Under the pieces are notes generated by a model that had not been told where the DNA came from, made no database searches, and worked only from the letters and a program-made list of their open reading frames with translations. The position numbers were made by a program, and so were the translations under genes. From the NCBI GenBank assembly GCA_036023115.1, contig JAYKKT010000089.1, positions 10,938,001-11,002,000 of the forward strand: 64,000 nucleotides of DNA, read 5' to 3'. Shown here in pieces: positions 21,201 through 34,648 of this stretch. The stretch's first letter is position 1, and each line of letters starts with the position of its first letter. This DNA comes from Brasenia schreberi (taxonomy: Eukaryota > Streptophyta > Magnoliopsida > Nymphaeales > Cabombaceae).

Positions 21201-21873
21201 ACATATGTATGGGCCAGCCTCAGCCGGGCCCTTCACCGTTTCATAAATACAGGATGGCAAGTAGATCTTAAGACAACTCTCTCTCGTAGTTATGTCTGTC
21301 TGTTGTCACTTGTTAGCATCTCGGTACTATTCCATCTGTTCACCCAATGATTTAAATTCAAAACAATTAAATGATATATATAGAGAGAGAGTAGTTCATG
21401 TAAAAATTCATCCATCATAAAATTTTCTTAAAGATCTCAATTAAGATTCACGGTTGAGATCTTTAAAGCAAAAAAAAATGTAAAGTAATATTAAGTGCAT
21501 TTAATGCATCATGTTACTTTTTTATTTTTTTAATTTAAATTGTTTATTTTACCAATAGAACAATTGAGATCTTTAAAGATTTTAACATTAATAGAATGTG
21601 TGCATTTACTATGTTCTCTCTTATTTTCTTTATATATATAAAAATACTGATGTTTAAATTTTTTAAACATTTATACTATTCGATTGATGCAATGAACAAT
21701 CAATATTTAAAACTTAAAAAGAAATAAGTATGTTGTACTTTTCATACTCAAATTTAATTCATTGTTCAATTTAATTTTTTGTTCCAAATCTCTATCATTG
21801 ATTGCACTAATGGAAAGATGAGATCATTGAGTTAATTTATCCATGATTGAGCATATACAACTCTCTCTCTTTC

Positions 21874-21941
<68 letters not shown>

Positions 21942-22089
21942 GTGCATGTATGTATAAGAAAAATGCACACACATGGATCTACGGCATCTAATTACAGTCT
22001 ACACAAACCCAACCTTAGTTGATTCTCCCAACAAAAAGAAGAAGAAGAGAACTGTTCTGGAGCGACTGTTCATTGAGTTCGAGACTAGG
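21201..22089. other. AT-rich intergenic DNA with (TA)n tract
   Basis: This contains a (TA)n microsatellite at about 21880-21937 and a low-complexity AT-rich stretch at 21400-21800. No gene was recognised. Confidence 0.6.
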
Positions 22090-22379
22090 CCGAATCGGTT
22101 CAATTCCATCTCAACTACCACTTCCCAATTGGAGTGTAAATCTTGTCTCAGGTTTGGATTGTATCCAACTTTCTAAATTGAACTGTACCCGAATCGACGG
22201 CATGTTTGGGCAGACACGGATCTGCATTGGAGACCAGACCGAATCGATCAATTCCATCTCAACTACCGGTTCCCAATTGGAGTGTAAATCTTATATCTCA
22301 GGTTTGGGTTCTATCTAACCTTCTAAATTGACCCGTACCCGAATCTACTCTATGTTTGGGCAGACACGGATCCGCATTC
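22090..22379 (+). repeat. 149-bp tandem duplication
   Basis: Two copies start ccgaatcggttcaattcc (22090) and ccgaatcgatcaattcc (22239), and both run to cagacacggatc(t/c)gcatt. They differ by scattered substitutions and small indels. The open frame through them is a by-product; no product is recognised. Confidence 0.85.
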
Positions 22380-22477
22380 ATCAACCAGTCAAAGATCGCT
22401 ACACGAGGCTCACACCTCATGCGTTTCACCTTATGCCCCAAAAATAAATATAACTGTTGAGACTATATAGGAAAACC

Positions 22478-23480
22478 GAACTCCGCTCATGTAAGGGATC
22501 ACCTTGCATTGCCGGTTCCAAGCCCGAATAAAAAATGAGGGTTGTGTTAGGCTTTCGACAGTCTGCGTAAAACTTTATCGGATTTTTATACCATGAGTTA
22601 CATAAATTAGTCCATACTTATTTATAGTCCATATTTATAATGATGATTGATGAGTTAACAAAATATATTCAAGGGTGTATGTTATTTGTAGAAGATATTG
22701 TGTTAGTGGAGGAGTCTAAGGAAAAAGTTAATAGAAAATTGGAACTATGGAGAGAAACATTAAAAAGCAAATGCCTTCGACTTAGTAGAACAAAAACAGA
22801 ATATGGAATGTAAGTTTGATCATTTGGTTACTTCAGAAGACATAGAAATTAAAATTGGCATACATTGTATCTCCAAAATGAAAGTTTTAAATACCTCAAT
22901 TTTTCATAGTGATGGAAGAATTGATGAAAATGTTACGCATAAAATTAATGCTGGTTGGTTAAAATGAAGAGGAGCATCATGTATTCTTTGTGATAAGAAG
23001 ATACTATTAAAGTTAAAAGGTAAATATTATAGAGCAACAATTAGACATGCCATGTTTTATAGTTCTTGAGTGTTGGACAATTAATCAATCAACATCTACA
23101 AAAGATGTCTATAACATAAATGAAGATTTTGAGATGGATGAGTGGTCGGTCATAGAAGAAAAGACTGTATACATAATGAGGTTATTAGAAACAAGTTGGG
23201 AGTGACACCAATAGAGGATAAAATGAGATAATATCATTTAAAATAGTTTGGACATAGAAAGAAGATAAAAAAAGAACCTCTAAGAAGGTTTGAAAAACTA
23301 AATTTGAAAAGTATTAAAAGAGGTTGAAGACGACTACAAAAGTGTTGGAAAGATTAATAAAGAATTATCTAGCTTATTGTGAGTTAACTGCTAACATGAC
23401 ACATGTTAGGACTATGTGGAAACAAAGAATCCATGTAGCCGATCCCGTCTAGTATGGGAAAAGACTTAGTTGTTGTTGTT
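22478..23480 (+). mobile_element. Internally deleted RTE LINE
   Basis: The 5' head (gctcatgtaagggatcacc, gggttgtgttaggctttcg) matches 60.65 kb. At about 22620 it jumps to the reverse-transcriptase region (atttataatgatgattgatg), equivalent to about 63.04 kb, so some 2.3 kb of middle is missing. The RT remnant reads LFVEDIV where an active element has a DD pair. It ends gtatgggaaaagacttag with (ttg)n. A near match (ataggaaaacc / gtaaggaaacc) flanks it and may be a decayed target duplication. Confidence 0.85.
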
Positions 23481-23914
23481 TGTATATGTAAGGAAACCGA
23501 ATCTTGCTCAAGTCTACGTATTGTTTTTTTTGGCATAAGTATAATTTAAATTTAAATAAATTTTGACATAAGTATAATTTAAATAATTTTTGACAATATA
23601 CGAAGAATACAATTGTTACCTTCATTCTTTAAAAAAATACTAATCGGATACGAGTGAATAATTTAAGTGACTCGGGGATCTAATCTCTATGGTGCATTAA
23701 ATATAAAGTAAACAATATAATGGTTCAAATTTTTATAAAAATATTTTTTGGTTCAAATTTTTACTATTGATATCAAACATACAACAGTCAAAATTATGAT
23801 ATTTTTTTTTGTAATTTAAGACTCCTTTTCTCCTATATGTATATTTATATGGATACGAGAAATCAGCTCGAGGTACGGGCGTCATCGGGTAAACATGGAG
23901 GTGTCCTCTCCCTT
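23481..23914. other. Upstream region of the ERGIC3 gene
   Basis: This is AT-rich up to about 23850, then GC content rises toward the promoter. There are no other features apart from the possible right target duplication of the RTE. Confidence 0.5.
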
Positions 23915-23922
23915 TATAAATA
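23915..23922 (+). promoter_or_regulatory. TATA box of the ERGIC3-like gene
   Basis: TATAAATA in the context ctctcccttTATAAATAact lies about 235 bp before the start codon. It predicts transcription starting near 23945-23955 and a leader of about 200 nt. Inferred from consensus and position. Confidence 0.65.
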
Positions 23923-24049
23923 ACTAAAACACCAAAATAAGCAGGACAAAAACTTCAAAAAGGAGGAGTTTTTGTTTATTAGGAAGCGGAAAAGAAGGGG
24001 AGAATTTAGGAGTGGTTGAGGGGGAAGAGGGAAAGAGCTTTCCTCGGCA

Positions 24050-24076
24050 ATGCTGCGGGCGACAATCTTGAGGTAA
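24050..24076 (+). promoter_or_regulatory. Possible 8-codon upstream ORF in the ERGIC3 leader
   Basis: An ATG at 24050 opens eight codons (MLRATILR) and stops at 24074-24076, about 70 nt before the main ATG. If the leader is unspliced here it could reduce initiation at the main start. The text gaggtaaag inside it could instead be a splice donor. Confidence 0.35.
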
Positions 24077-24149
24077 AGAGATATAGAACCCTATATTTCC
24101 TCTAGCCGGAGATTCTGCCTCTGCCCGTTTTCCGGCGTCCGGGACGGCC

Positions 24150-27100
24150 ATGGAGCTTATGAACAAGCTCCGCAATCTCGACGCCTATCCGAAGATCAAT
24201 GAAGATTTCTACAGCAGGACGCTCTCCGGTGGCCTCATTACCCTTGTCTCTTCCCTCTTCATCGTCCTCTTGGTATTCTCAGAATTCAGTGAGTTCCTCT
24301 CTGTTTGATTATCCTTTGAGTGTAAAGATGGGATTTTGATTCGTAGGTTGTGGAGATGTACAATTCTGTCCTTCCTTTTCCTTTTCCATTGTGTTCGATA
24401 AACCCACTTTGTTAAATACCCTGACGTAATTCGGTGGCCGGGACGAGTATGGCTCATATTTGAGGGTTCATGTTTTCATATGCGTTACTTCTGTAGCTCT
24501 AATCAGGGGCTGGATTTCTTCGTTCTTTTTTCAGCCTATTCGTCAATTTGTCTCTTTCTTGTTATTCCATGTGATCCGTTTGCTGATATCAATCTTTCTC
24601 CCATGTTTCGATTTGGAGACGTTGATATTCGTAGTTTAAAATAGTTTTTCTGGACTATCAAACATCCCCACTTTCTGATTCTGGCCGGGAGGATGCCGAA
24701 CAATTGAAATTTTGATAGATAACATTGGGGTTTGATTCGATCTTGTGCCTTATTTTGGAAAGAAGGATCCTTTTGGCTTTGAAGCAATTAGGTTTTGTTT
24801 TTGCGGCAATCGCAGTTGTAGCTGGAGCAGCAGTTGAGCTACTTGTTTCCTGTCTTTGTTGATTTTTTTCTTATTGGTGAGCCAGAAAAGTAGCTGCAAC
24901 TTGGATTGTAGTTCGTTCTTAATCAGATTTATGGTTTTGCAGGGGCTTATCTTCACCCTGTCACGGTCTCTGAGCTGATGGTCGATGTTTCAAGAGGAGG
25001 AACTCTTCGAATAAATGTTGTACCTCTCTCTTGATTCTCATTATTTCCTTTACTCATTAATGCCCACTTCATGACTTTTTGCATGTCATGCTGGAGTGAA
25101 GGGCGGCATTTCTATTCAATACAGTTCCTTTTCTTTTCTTTTATTTTCAAGTGAATTGTGTAATAGCAACTTTTAGCATGCCGCCCAAAGGGGTGGAAAG
25201 TAGGAGATTGTGGTCTCAACTCTGTTCTTTTTCTGTCATAGTTGTCTTCTAGCTTCTGGAAATTGTTATTATTTATTAGTGTTCCCATTCGTAGTTTTCC
25301 TCTGTATGCTGGTCTTGTCTCGTTTTGATTTTATTTGGCTTCCATTTAGTGAAAGCCACGGGGTTTGGTCAATTATCTATTTCTTCTCAATGGTTGAAGG
25401 AATTTAAGTTTTGTGCTTATTGCATGTATTCTCTTGTTTGTGCAGTTTGATGCTACTTTTCCAGCTCTTGCATGTTCCCTCCTTAGTGTAGATGCGATGG
25501 ATATCAGTGGAGAGCAGCATTTTGATATTGTAAGTTCATTCGAAAGGTTTTTTGCTTTAGATATTCATCTTAGTGTGCAAGCCTATTTTCTTGTATTGCC
25601 CTAGGAAAATGATCAATGGCGTCATTATTGCCTAGTGCTTTATGTTTGTACCTGCTTTTAAACCTGAGTTATTTTGTCTACTAATGGAGCTTTCATATTT
25701 TGTCACAGAGACATGACATATTTAAGAAAAGGATTGATCAACATGGTAATGTCATTGGGATAAGGTCTGATGGAATTGGTGCTCCCAAGGTCCTGATCAT
25801 TCTGCCATATTTGTCTTTCAAACTATTTGTGTGTTCCTATGCTTAGTAGCGCCAACAAGTTTGAAATGTTGATATGTGGAAAACTTTATTCTAGTCTCAC
25901 ATTGTTTCACTTCTCCTTTTGAAAATGTCTTCTGAATAGAATAGGCAACCTAGGAGATAACCCTGTGATGTTTGAAATGCTCCAAAATTGAGATCGCCAC
26001 TTCATTTAGCTTGATGCATTTAGTAACTGGTACATGCTCTTAGGCCTATATATTTTAAGTGGAGATTGTTCAGAATGTCAATGGTCTATCTCAACCTGAA
26101 GCTATTTTGTTGCTTATGTAGCAGAATTAACCTGCAATAAGGATTTGCATGTGAACCTGAGATCTTGGATGTTTGACATGTCAGGGTCATTAATAAGTTT
26201 CCCATATATTGTGAGAGACCTACTTTTCAGAGATGCATTATGTAAACAAAAAAAATGAAATTTACTTCCTTGCTCATCTATGTTGTCTAGTCAATGTGCT
26301 TTTTTGTATGGGTTAAGATTCTGCATTGATTTGGTAATAAAATAAAGGTACTGAAAACTCAAGAGATTTGTGACTTTGATACAAAGGAGTTGCTCTTGTT
26401 GGGACCATTTCATATCAACTCAACCAAAATTATCTACTTTCTCACTTCCAAGAATGTCCCATCCTCTTATAAGTATTTTATCCAAATTTTCGTTTTCCTT
26501 TCTCTCTTCTATCACGGGACTAAGAATAATTTGGTCACTGCATTATCAAGGACACCATATTTTCATTACTCTTCATCCATAATCACCGTTAGACACCTCA
26601 AAACTGAGAACGTTTTATGGCCTATTTCTCTTTTTTTTTTTGTTTTTGTTTACATCTTTTCCTTTTAAATTCTTGATCATGAGAAGGATCACATTCTTCT
26701 CCATTGTTTATATGTTCTCAGCAACCTGTTCTTCTTCTATACAAGTTGTTTTCCTGAACTCCTCAATCTTTTTCCACCTTTCCTCTTTAGAATGTTGGGT
26801 GATAAATGATTCAGTCCTGTCCAATTTGATTTAATGTGTCAAAGTTTGTTAAATTTTTTTTTGATGCATATTTTGTTCATCTGAAGCTTCTTCATGTGGA
26901 CAAGAATGAGATTTTTTTTAGTTGAATCTCTTATGCCATCATATGTGAAATTAAAATGTTTGTAAACCTTATTTTCTTCTTTCATGTATTCTTTTCCAAT
27001 ATTAAGATGGAGGACCTTAAACACTTGGAGCTTGACGGTTGTTACCCTATCAATGAGTCAGCATATCAGAAAGAATTGTTCTTTGTCAACTTCTACACAT

Positions 27101-30100
27101 TGTTAAGAAAAATGAAAACTATTATTTAGCTATGTTTTACAAATTATCTCATTTTCAACTTGTCTCACACAACCTCGTGTATATAGTTGATATGATGCTT
27201 TTTCTTCCTGAGAATATCAATGCATTATGGATTATCAGCCATATCTGTGTTTCTCAAAGCATCATCTATATGATAGAGTCTAATGACGGAATAAGGCAGC
27301 TGGTAAGTTTAAACCAGGAACCATGTTGCACGATGTCTTGCAACTAATCCTACTAAATCTATTTATATTTCAGAATATTCAGATTGTCTTAAAGTTCGTC
27401 TATGTTAACTGCTTTCAGCAGCTGCTGTAATCACTTCAGGCTGTCAAAAGCTTCAACAAGACATGTTAGTTTCAATATATGCTGAGAAGTGTCCTATAGA
27501 GTCATCATTTTGAAGACTTCCTTTGGCAGGCTCATTCATACATAAATGTGATTGGCTTACCTGAATGAGATATAATGCTAAATTATGTGCCTATCAGTGG
27601 TTCTAGTGAATGTGTTTTCCAAAGAGCTTAAATCCTAGGATTAGGTTGTATAAGAGTTTGCAAAATGAACATCCTTTTCTGGGTGATCAACTTCAGTTTA
27701 GCTTGATCCTCATGATTGGGATTTGCCAATCATGTGATTTATTGCTCTATAATCCATGAACTATCATGTTCTGTAGTGATTTATCACTTGTGATTCTTTC
27801 AGATTGAAAGACCCCTACAAAGACATGGAGGAAGGTTGGAGCACAACGAGACATACTGTGGTTCTTGTTATGGCGCAGAAATGGTACAGTTTCACCAAGA
27901 AGTTTTTTAGTTTCAGCTGAATCCTATTGCCCAGTTATATGTTGTAGGCCAACCATGTCCAATGATGTTGGAGGAAAACATGTTCTCATTTTACGGCTTC
28001 TGTCCATCAAAAGCTGGTGTACTGTATGAATGTTAGGATGTTTCACAGCACAATGAAATAAATGTAAAATTTTGATGCCTGACTGCTTGTCTCTTTGTGA
28101 ATGTATGTAAATGCAGATGGATGATGATTGTTGTAACACATGTGAAGAAGTTCGTGAGGCTTACCGGAAGAAAGGCTGGGCTCTTTCAAATCCTGACTTG
28201 ATAGACCAGGTACTCTGTTAGATTCGTTTTTAATTGTTGATGTTCTTAATCTTTTATGTTCCTAGTATTTTGCTCGCTTACTTATGATCTTTGTTTACGT
28301 TCAGTGCAAAAGGGAGGGTTTTATCGAGAAGATAAAAGAAGAAGAAGGTGAAGGGTGCAACATTCATGGTTTCCTGGAAGTAAATAAAGTTGCTGGCAGT
28401 TTCCATTTTGCCCCTGGAAAAAGCTTTCATCAAGCAAACATCCATGTGCATGACTTGCTGGTCTTTGAGAAAGATAGTTTCAATGTAATGGGTGATTCTC
28501 AGCTCACACTTGTTCATGTGTTAAGCACGGTTGGCTGACATGTTCTAAGGTTAAGAACCTGACTGAGCATTGAAAAAAGTAGAAGAATAAAAAAGAGAAA
28601 AGAAAGCCTAATGGTAAAATGCATGTTCCTATCATCATTAAATTCTACAAACTTGATCTTCTTTCTACTCTGTGATACAGATTAGCCACAAGATAAATAA
28701 GCTGTCATTTGGAGAAGACTTCCCAGGTGTTGTTAATCCACTTAATGGGTAAGTACCTATGCACGTTTTGACGTAATGTGGCATCTGTAGTGCGTTTAAC
28801 TTCATGGTGTGGAATTTCCCTCATCTTTTCTTCTAATACTTGCAGTGTGCAATGGACTCAGCAAAATCCTTCTGGAACTTATCAGTATTTCATTAAGGTA
28901 TATCTCTTGCTACTAAATTGCCTTTTGTCATTAAAACTCTTGGGGTTTGTGCCTGCCAGAATATGTTGATTTGAATGTTTGTGCATATTTAAGACTTCCA
29001 TGGCTATCCTGACTGGATCTTCTCAATGTATGTTTTCTCCTTGTATGTGTTTTCAGTTATTCCTAAGGTCATTGGAACTTAATTCATGGTTCTCTTTCCT
29101 AGGTTGTACCTACAATATATACTGATGTAAGAGGACGGCAGATCCAGTCAAATCAGGTAATATTGATAGACTTTTAACTCCCTATATACTGCTCATAGTT
29201 TATGTATAGTTTAGTTTTAACCATGATAATGTCTGCATGCAGTTCTCCGTGACTGAACACTTCAAAGATGCAGACTCTGGTCGTCAAACCCTTCCAGGAG
29301 TTTTCTTTTTCTATGATCTCTCTCCAATTAAGGTGTGTATCAGTGTATGACAACATTCCTATCTTAAAGTGGGAGTCCTCTACCAGGAGTCATGAGTTGC
29401 ACTTGCTCGTTACACCTATTCTGATCGCAGTTCCATTCATTGTGACGTGTGATTTCATTACTTAAAGATAAATACGGGGTCAAATAAATCACAAGAGAAT
29501 TTGGAAAAGCTGGAACTTGGGTGGGAGGGTGTGTGATGCACATAGAAATGCAAGTTGAAGCCCTCTGTTGGATCATGACAAGTATCTCTTGTCAGCGGCA
29601 GAACTGGTAAAAGAATAAATGATAGGGATAGGAGGAAAAGAATAACATTCCTTGTGGAGGATTTTCATTCGATCTAGACAGGAATAAACTTGGAACTTTA
29701 TTTCCTTGCTTGATGATTTACATGACTGATATTATGCTTAGGTAGTAAATGATATGAACAGCAAAGTGCGAAATTCCAGGATTGTCCATTTGATCTACAA
29801 GGAATAAACATGCAAGGTGTCTTGCGAATGATGATTCACGTACCTCTTTTATAAATATTAATAATCTCCTTCATTCCTAAATGTTGGAGCAAGTAAAAAA
29901 AAGGCAGTTCAAGTTTTGAGTATTTAGTGCTTTATTGGGATTTGGGAGTATTATCTCAAGGAAGTGATTGTGTGGCATCAGAATGATACTTATGCATGGC
30001 CCACGAAAAGCTTGACCTTTCACCATTTTGATGATGACAATAGAGAGATCCTGCAGAAAAATATCTGTCTTTTTTCTGTTCTATCCACCAGTCAAGGTAG

Positions 30101-30620
30101 AATCTTCTAATTGATGAAAAGGTCGGTTATAGTGGCGCTAAGCTATAGAAATCTGTTTGTTGGCTTGCCCGATGCTTATACAATTAAGGGTTCCCCCCTT
30201 TCTTTTCTGCTGCTTTTGGGATTTAGCTATGGCAACCAGCATCTATTTGTTAGTTAGAACCTAAAATCTATTTACAAACTGTTTTCTGCATCCATTTACA
30301 TTTGCACGTCGTGTTACGAGTCTTAATTTTGCACTCTGCATCAAACTTGCAGGTCAACTTCACGGAGTCCCAAACATCTTTCCTACATTTTCTGACGAAT
30401 GTTTGTGCCATAGTTGGAGGTATTGATCCCATATAAAATTCATCACTGAAGTTTATCAAATTAAGATCATAGAACACCTATTCCTTACACATCGTCTTAA
30501 GCATCCAACTGAGTTGCGTTTACAATTTCAGGGATTTTCACTGTTGCTGGCATCTTGGATGCCTTTATTTATCATGGTCAGAAGATCAAGAAGAAGATGG
30601 AATTGGGCAAGTACAATTGA
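24150..30620 (+). CDS. ERGIC3/Erv46-like ER-Golgi cargo receptor, 13 exons
   Basis: The spliced CDS joins 24150-24288, 24943-25016, 25446-25529, 25709-25789, 27803-27883, 28117-28209, 28305-28484, 28681-28748, 28846-28897, 29103-29156, 29243-29332, 30353-30419 and 30532-30620. All introns are GT-AG and frames join exactly to 383 residues, the family's usual length. The product is a two-pass protein cycling between ER and Golgi in COPII/COPI vesicles. Membrane segment 1 is near residues 27-46 (LITLVSSLFIVLLVFSEF) and segment 2 near the C terminus (VCAIVGGIFTVAGILDAFIY). The lumenal part has ACSLLSVDAMDISGEQH, YCGSCYGAE and CCNTCEEVREAYRKKGW cysteine motifs, and GCNIHGFLEVNKVAGSFHFA. It ends KKKMELGKYN, a lysine-rich cytosolic tail. 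Start: MELMNKLRNLDAYPKINEDF is the conserved N terminus in a good context (gccATGG). Introns 4 (2 kb) and 11 (1 kb) hold no recognised gene. Confidence 0.95.
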
Positions 30621-30770
30621 TGCGTTCAGATAAAGTTGGGGGTTGACGAGAATGCTGCGAGATTGCTGCTGGCAAGGGAACTTTTTACCGGAGGACTGGG
30701 TTTGAATTTAATGTTTTGAGGCAAGGGAAAGCCCTCTGCCCCATTATTTTCTTGTTCCCATTGTAATTTT

Positions 30771-30780
30771 TGAATTAAAA
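30771..30780 (+). terminator. Possible polyadenylation signal region of the ERGIC3-like gene
   Basis: The AT-rich text gaattaaaaattttcctatt, about 150 nt after the stop codon, is the best near-upstream-element candidate before the repeat block begins at 30889. No exact AATAAA occurs there. Confidence 0.35.
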
Positions 30781-30887
30781 ATTTTCCTATTAATTTCTTG
30801 TTCCCATTAATTTCTTCTTCATAAATTTATGTGCTCTGAAAGCTAACGGGAAATGCCATTTAGAGTTTTGGTTTGTGGTTCACAAAT

Positions 30888-30888
<1 letters not shown>

Positions 30889-30940
<52 letters not shown>
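30889..30940. repeat. Compound (CT)n(AT)n microsatellite
   Basis: The CT run to 30920 is followed directly by an AT run to 30940, and the RTE tail begins at 30941 with no intervening base. Confidence 0.9.
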
Positions 30941-30941
<1 letters not shown>

Positions 30942-32295
30942 ACAACAACTAAGCCTTTTTCCATACTATGGGGTTGGTTATATTGTTTGTTTGTTTCGAT
31001 AGAGCTTGATCATGTCATTTCATGTATTAGATGGGGTTTAACTACATGAATTCTTTGTTTTCATATAGTTTGATGCTGTGTTATGTTAACAATTAACTTA
31101 ATATACGCCAAATCATTTTTTATTTTTCTTTCAATATTTTTGTGGTCTTTTAAAAATATTTTCATAATCATGTTCTTACTTTCTTAACGAAGCTTTCTTG
31201 GGTTGCCTTTCGACGTGTTCAAACCTCCCACCATCATGACAGACAGATGATGTCGATTTCTGACTGTCTCGACAGTCGGTCCGAATCCAAATCATTGACT
31301 TCCCATTCCACTTCTAATGCAGTAGTTCACGAGGGCCTATACAAAAAGATGCTGTCGTGCCTTTGTTATAGCCTTCTCACTTGGATGGTATCATCCACCG
31401 CCCTGCAATAGTATATTGTTCAAGTCTCTACAAAGACGAAAGGATCCCATGCCCGCCCTCTTTGAAAACGATATCCCTCTTCAACGCTTCTGCTAGCCTG
31501 TCACTCGGCAGACTCTGAAAGCCCTTATCTTTCTTATAGTATAGTACCGGTATAGTATAGTAGGATTTGAGTATTTAATTGTTTGCGTATCTTAAGCGAT
31601 TTTTCACCGTTTTGTTATCTATGGGTGTCACTCTCAATTTGTTTATCATGTACAAAATAATCTTATCGCATATATGATATGTCGTTGTGTAACCACTCAT
31701 TCATCTCAGTCAGAGAAAAAATCATAAAAGATAATGGATCAAATTAATGGTATCTTCTTGTCACATAAAATACTTGATGCGTCTATATTTTAAACAACTT
31801 TCATTCATTACATTTAACGTCTCAATCAATTTTTCATCACATTGAAAAACTAATCCCAAGTATTTAAAACTTTCTTTATAAGAGACAATAAGGGATACAA
31901 TGTGTGTCAATCTTAATTTTTGTTATTTAAAGTAATCAAATGACCAAACTTATATTTAATATATTTTATTTTTTATTCTATTAAATCGAAAGCCTTTATT
32001 TTCTAATGTTATTCTTTATAGTTTCAATTTTCTAGTAAATTTTTTTGTAGACGGTTAGTTTGTCTAAATATGAACTTAAAGTTGATTCTTAATGTAATTT
32101 AATATTAATTTCAAAAAAACCTATCATTTTTCATTGATCTTAACACACATTTGTGATTTATGTCAATGAGATATCTCTATTTTTCAAAGTTCTTAAAAAA
32201 ATATCACTTGATACTCTACTATCTTAACACACATTTGTTCAAGTGTTTTCTTTTTTTTCTAAAATATTTTATAATATGTCTGAATAGATGAATAA
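30941..32295 (-). mobile_element. 5'-truncated RTE LINE, minus strand, heavily decayed
   Basis: The plus strand starts aacaacaactaagccttttt, the complement of the RTE tail. At 31730-31870 it matches the complement of the 63.3-63.5 kb region (aagtatttaaaacttt, gtcacataaaatacttgatg). At 32120-32290 it matches the complement of the RT segment at about 62.8-62.95 kb. The region 31100-31650 is poorly matched and may contain an insertion or strong decay. No usable open frame remains. Confidence 0.75.
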
Positions 32296-33515
32296 CCTCA
32301 ATAGAGAGAGTGAAGTAGATAACACCATTGTGTTGGTAAGATTCTCCCTCCCCTCCCCCTCTCTCTCTCTATACAGAGAGAGAAGTAAAAGGTTACTTAA
32401 TTTACTTTAATCAAGTTAAAGTAATAGATCATTGAACAAGTCTTTTTTATCGTGAGTATGGTGGTTTTGGGTTCACGTCACCCAACTCTCAGTTAACGGC
32501 CACACCCCTGTTCTTTCCAATTAATTTTCCAAATCTTTTAAGAGTTTTAATTTGTGGTTCACTAATTCTCTCTTTCTTCCTCTTTTCATATATATATATA
32601 TATATAATATATGATCTTGTCCACCAATTGTTTTTTAATAACATATCTAATTTAAAATGTTTTAAGAGTTTTTGAGAAAGTATGTAAGACAATATTATTA
32701 CACTGAAAAGTAACTAGTGGGTACGGGTGAACAAAGTCTATAATAACAAGATTCAATCACTATATATATATATATATACATATGTAGTTCATAATGTCGT
32801 ATGAACATCCTTACCATTCATTGGAATCATTAAAGGTGGTTTGTCTTTCAAATGGTGAGAATAACCCAGCATAAATCTTCAAGGACGAGACCCTTGTCAT
32901 CAGAACTTATGTTGAGGTTTGGACCGAATGAATGTGGACTTGCCTTTTAAGCATCCATAAGCCCTGTGGTTATGCTGATCCTCTTAGAAGCCTGCTATGC
33001 AGAGAGAGACTGACAGGAGAGAAAAAGAAGGCCTCGAAGACACTCAAAAGCTGGGACTGTCTTATCCCCCCTCTTTGCAAGAACAATTCTCGGTTCATCC
33101 CACCATCCAAGCCAACGTTATATATATATGAGATAGTGGTCTACGCTCAATTGAGCATGGTGTTTAGTCCTTCGTGTTGCGTAGTTTCAATAGTTCAACT
33201 ATAAATTGTCATCATTTATCGTTTTTTCTATTCTTAAAACCATTCCCCACTGTTGCCACTACCACTAACCTAAAAAAACGTGTAAACCACCTCTCTCTCT
33301 CTCTCTATAAAACTAAATATTTAAGTTTTTAAAATGAGATGGTAACTACCAAATGTTTTGATTGGTAAAAACGGTTATAAGCAGTGAAAGAGTAGGAAAA
33401 GTTACCGAGGACAACAGTTGATGGTTGAACAAGTGACACCATGTAAAACGAGGAATCGAGTCACAAAAAACTAACGAAACCATGTGAAATGAGAGACTAA
33501 GTACCGCTTTGTATA

Positions 33516-33574
<59 letters not shown>

Positions 33575-34648
33575 CACTACGACAAATGAGAGACTAAGCA
33601 CCACCTTATATATATATATATAGAGAGAGAGAGGGGCTACGGTAACATTGTAAGTTCGAACATCTAAAAAGGCAACTAAAAGGCATGCGGATCCAATACG
33701 ATAAAATGAATGACAAGCGTTTTTACATGTTTTATCACAATTGAAACTGCTCACTCGTATCCGGTTATTGTTTTTAAGGAGTATGAGTATAATAATATTA
33801 TACTTTATTCTTTTTTTAAAACTCTTAAATTCTTTAAGTTACACTTATACCATAAAAAAATCAATAAATGAATGTGAATGAAAATATAAGAAGAACCCAG
33901 AGGTGGACAAGATCCGGTTATATATAACATTATCTTTTGTTCTTTTTCAAAAATTCTTAATTTTTTAAAATTATACTCATATCATTAGAAAGCAATGAGC
34001 GGAAGTAAGAACCAGTTATATATATATTACCAAGGATACATATTATGAGCATGAAGAAGACTAAATCTTATTGATATTTTCCTTAGAACAGATTCATCTG
34101 ATGCTTCAGGTTGAGCTGAAAACTTGTTCTACGTATGCTTTTCGAAAGGTCAAGTTCAAGATGTAGATCGAAGGGGTCAACTTATTATAATCTTCTGAGT
34201 CTGTCCCCAGTTGTTGCCATGCGTCTACAGCCAAGTCTTCTCCTATTTGGATAATATCGTCGCCTGTTTTATCATAGAATTGGTGCCTGCAACTCAGTTT
34301 AAGGACCACTCAGTCTGCCATTAATTTGGCTGTGTGCATATTTATTAGATGTCTACATCATCTTTGCTGGCATGGTACTTAAATAAATAGTGATTTGTTT
34401 AGTATCTTCTTGAGCCATCCATGTATCAATGGTTTTGATAATGTGCTTATCCTAATAATAATGTTTGGTACGCAAGATTATCTTGAAGCATGCAAGAAAT
34501 TGAAACCAAGAGAATCAATCCCTTTTTGAAGGAGACAAGAATTTTGCCCATCACCTTTCACCAATATCAAAATTTTATATGAAGAGATTGTTGTCATAAA
34601 TCTTCCAAAGAACTTCCATCTTTATGTATGTATATAATTATTATAGAT
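32296..34648. other. Microsatellite-rich intergenic DNA
   Basis: Short (TA)n, (CT)n and (GA)n tracts occur at about 32345-32385, 32587-32613, 32761-32778, 33291-33308, 33520-33573 and 33607-33632. The open frames at 32932-33204 (plus) and 34106-34309 (minus, contains RHQFYDKTGDDIIQIGEDLA) are unrecognised. The latter could be a coding relic, but I cannot support it. Confidence 0.5.

Noticed and set aside
22019..22318. 99-residue open frame over the 149-bp tandem repeat
   Set aside because: Both copies are read in the same frame only by chance of small indels; no family resemblance.
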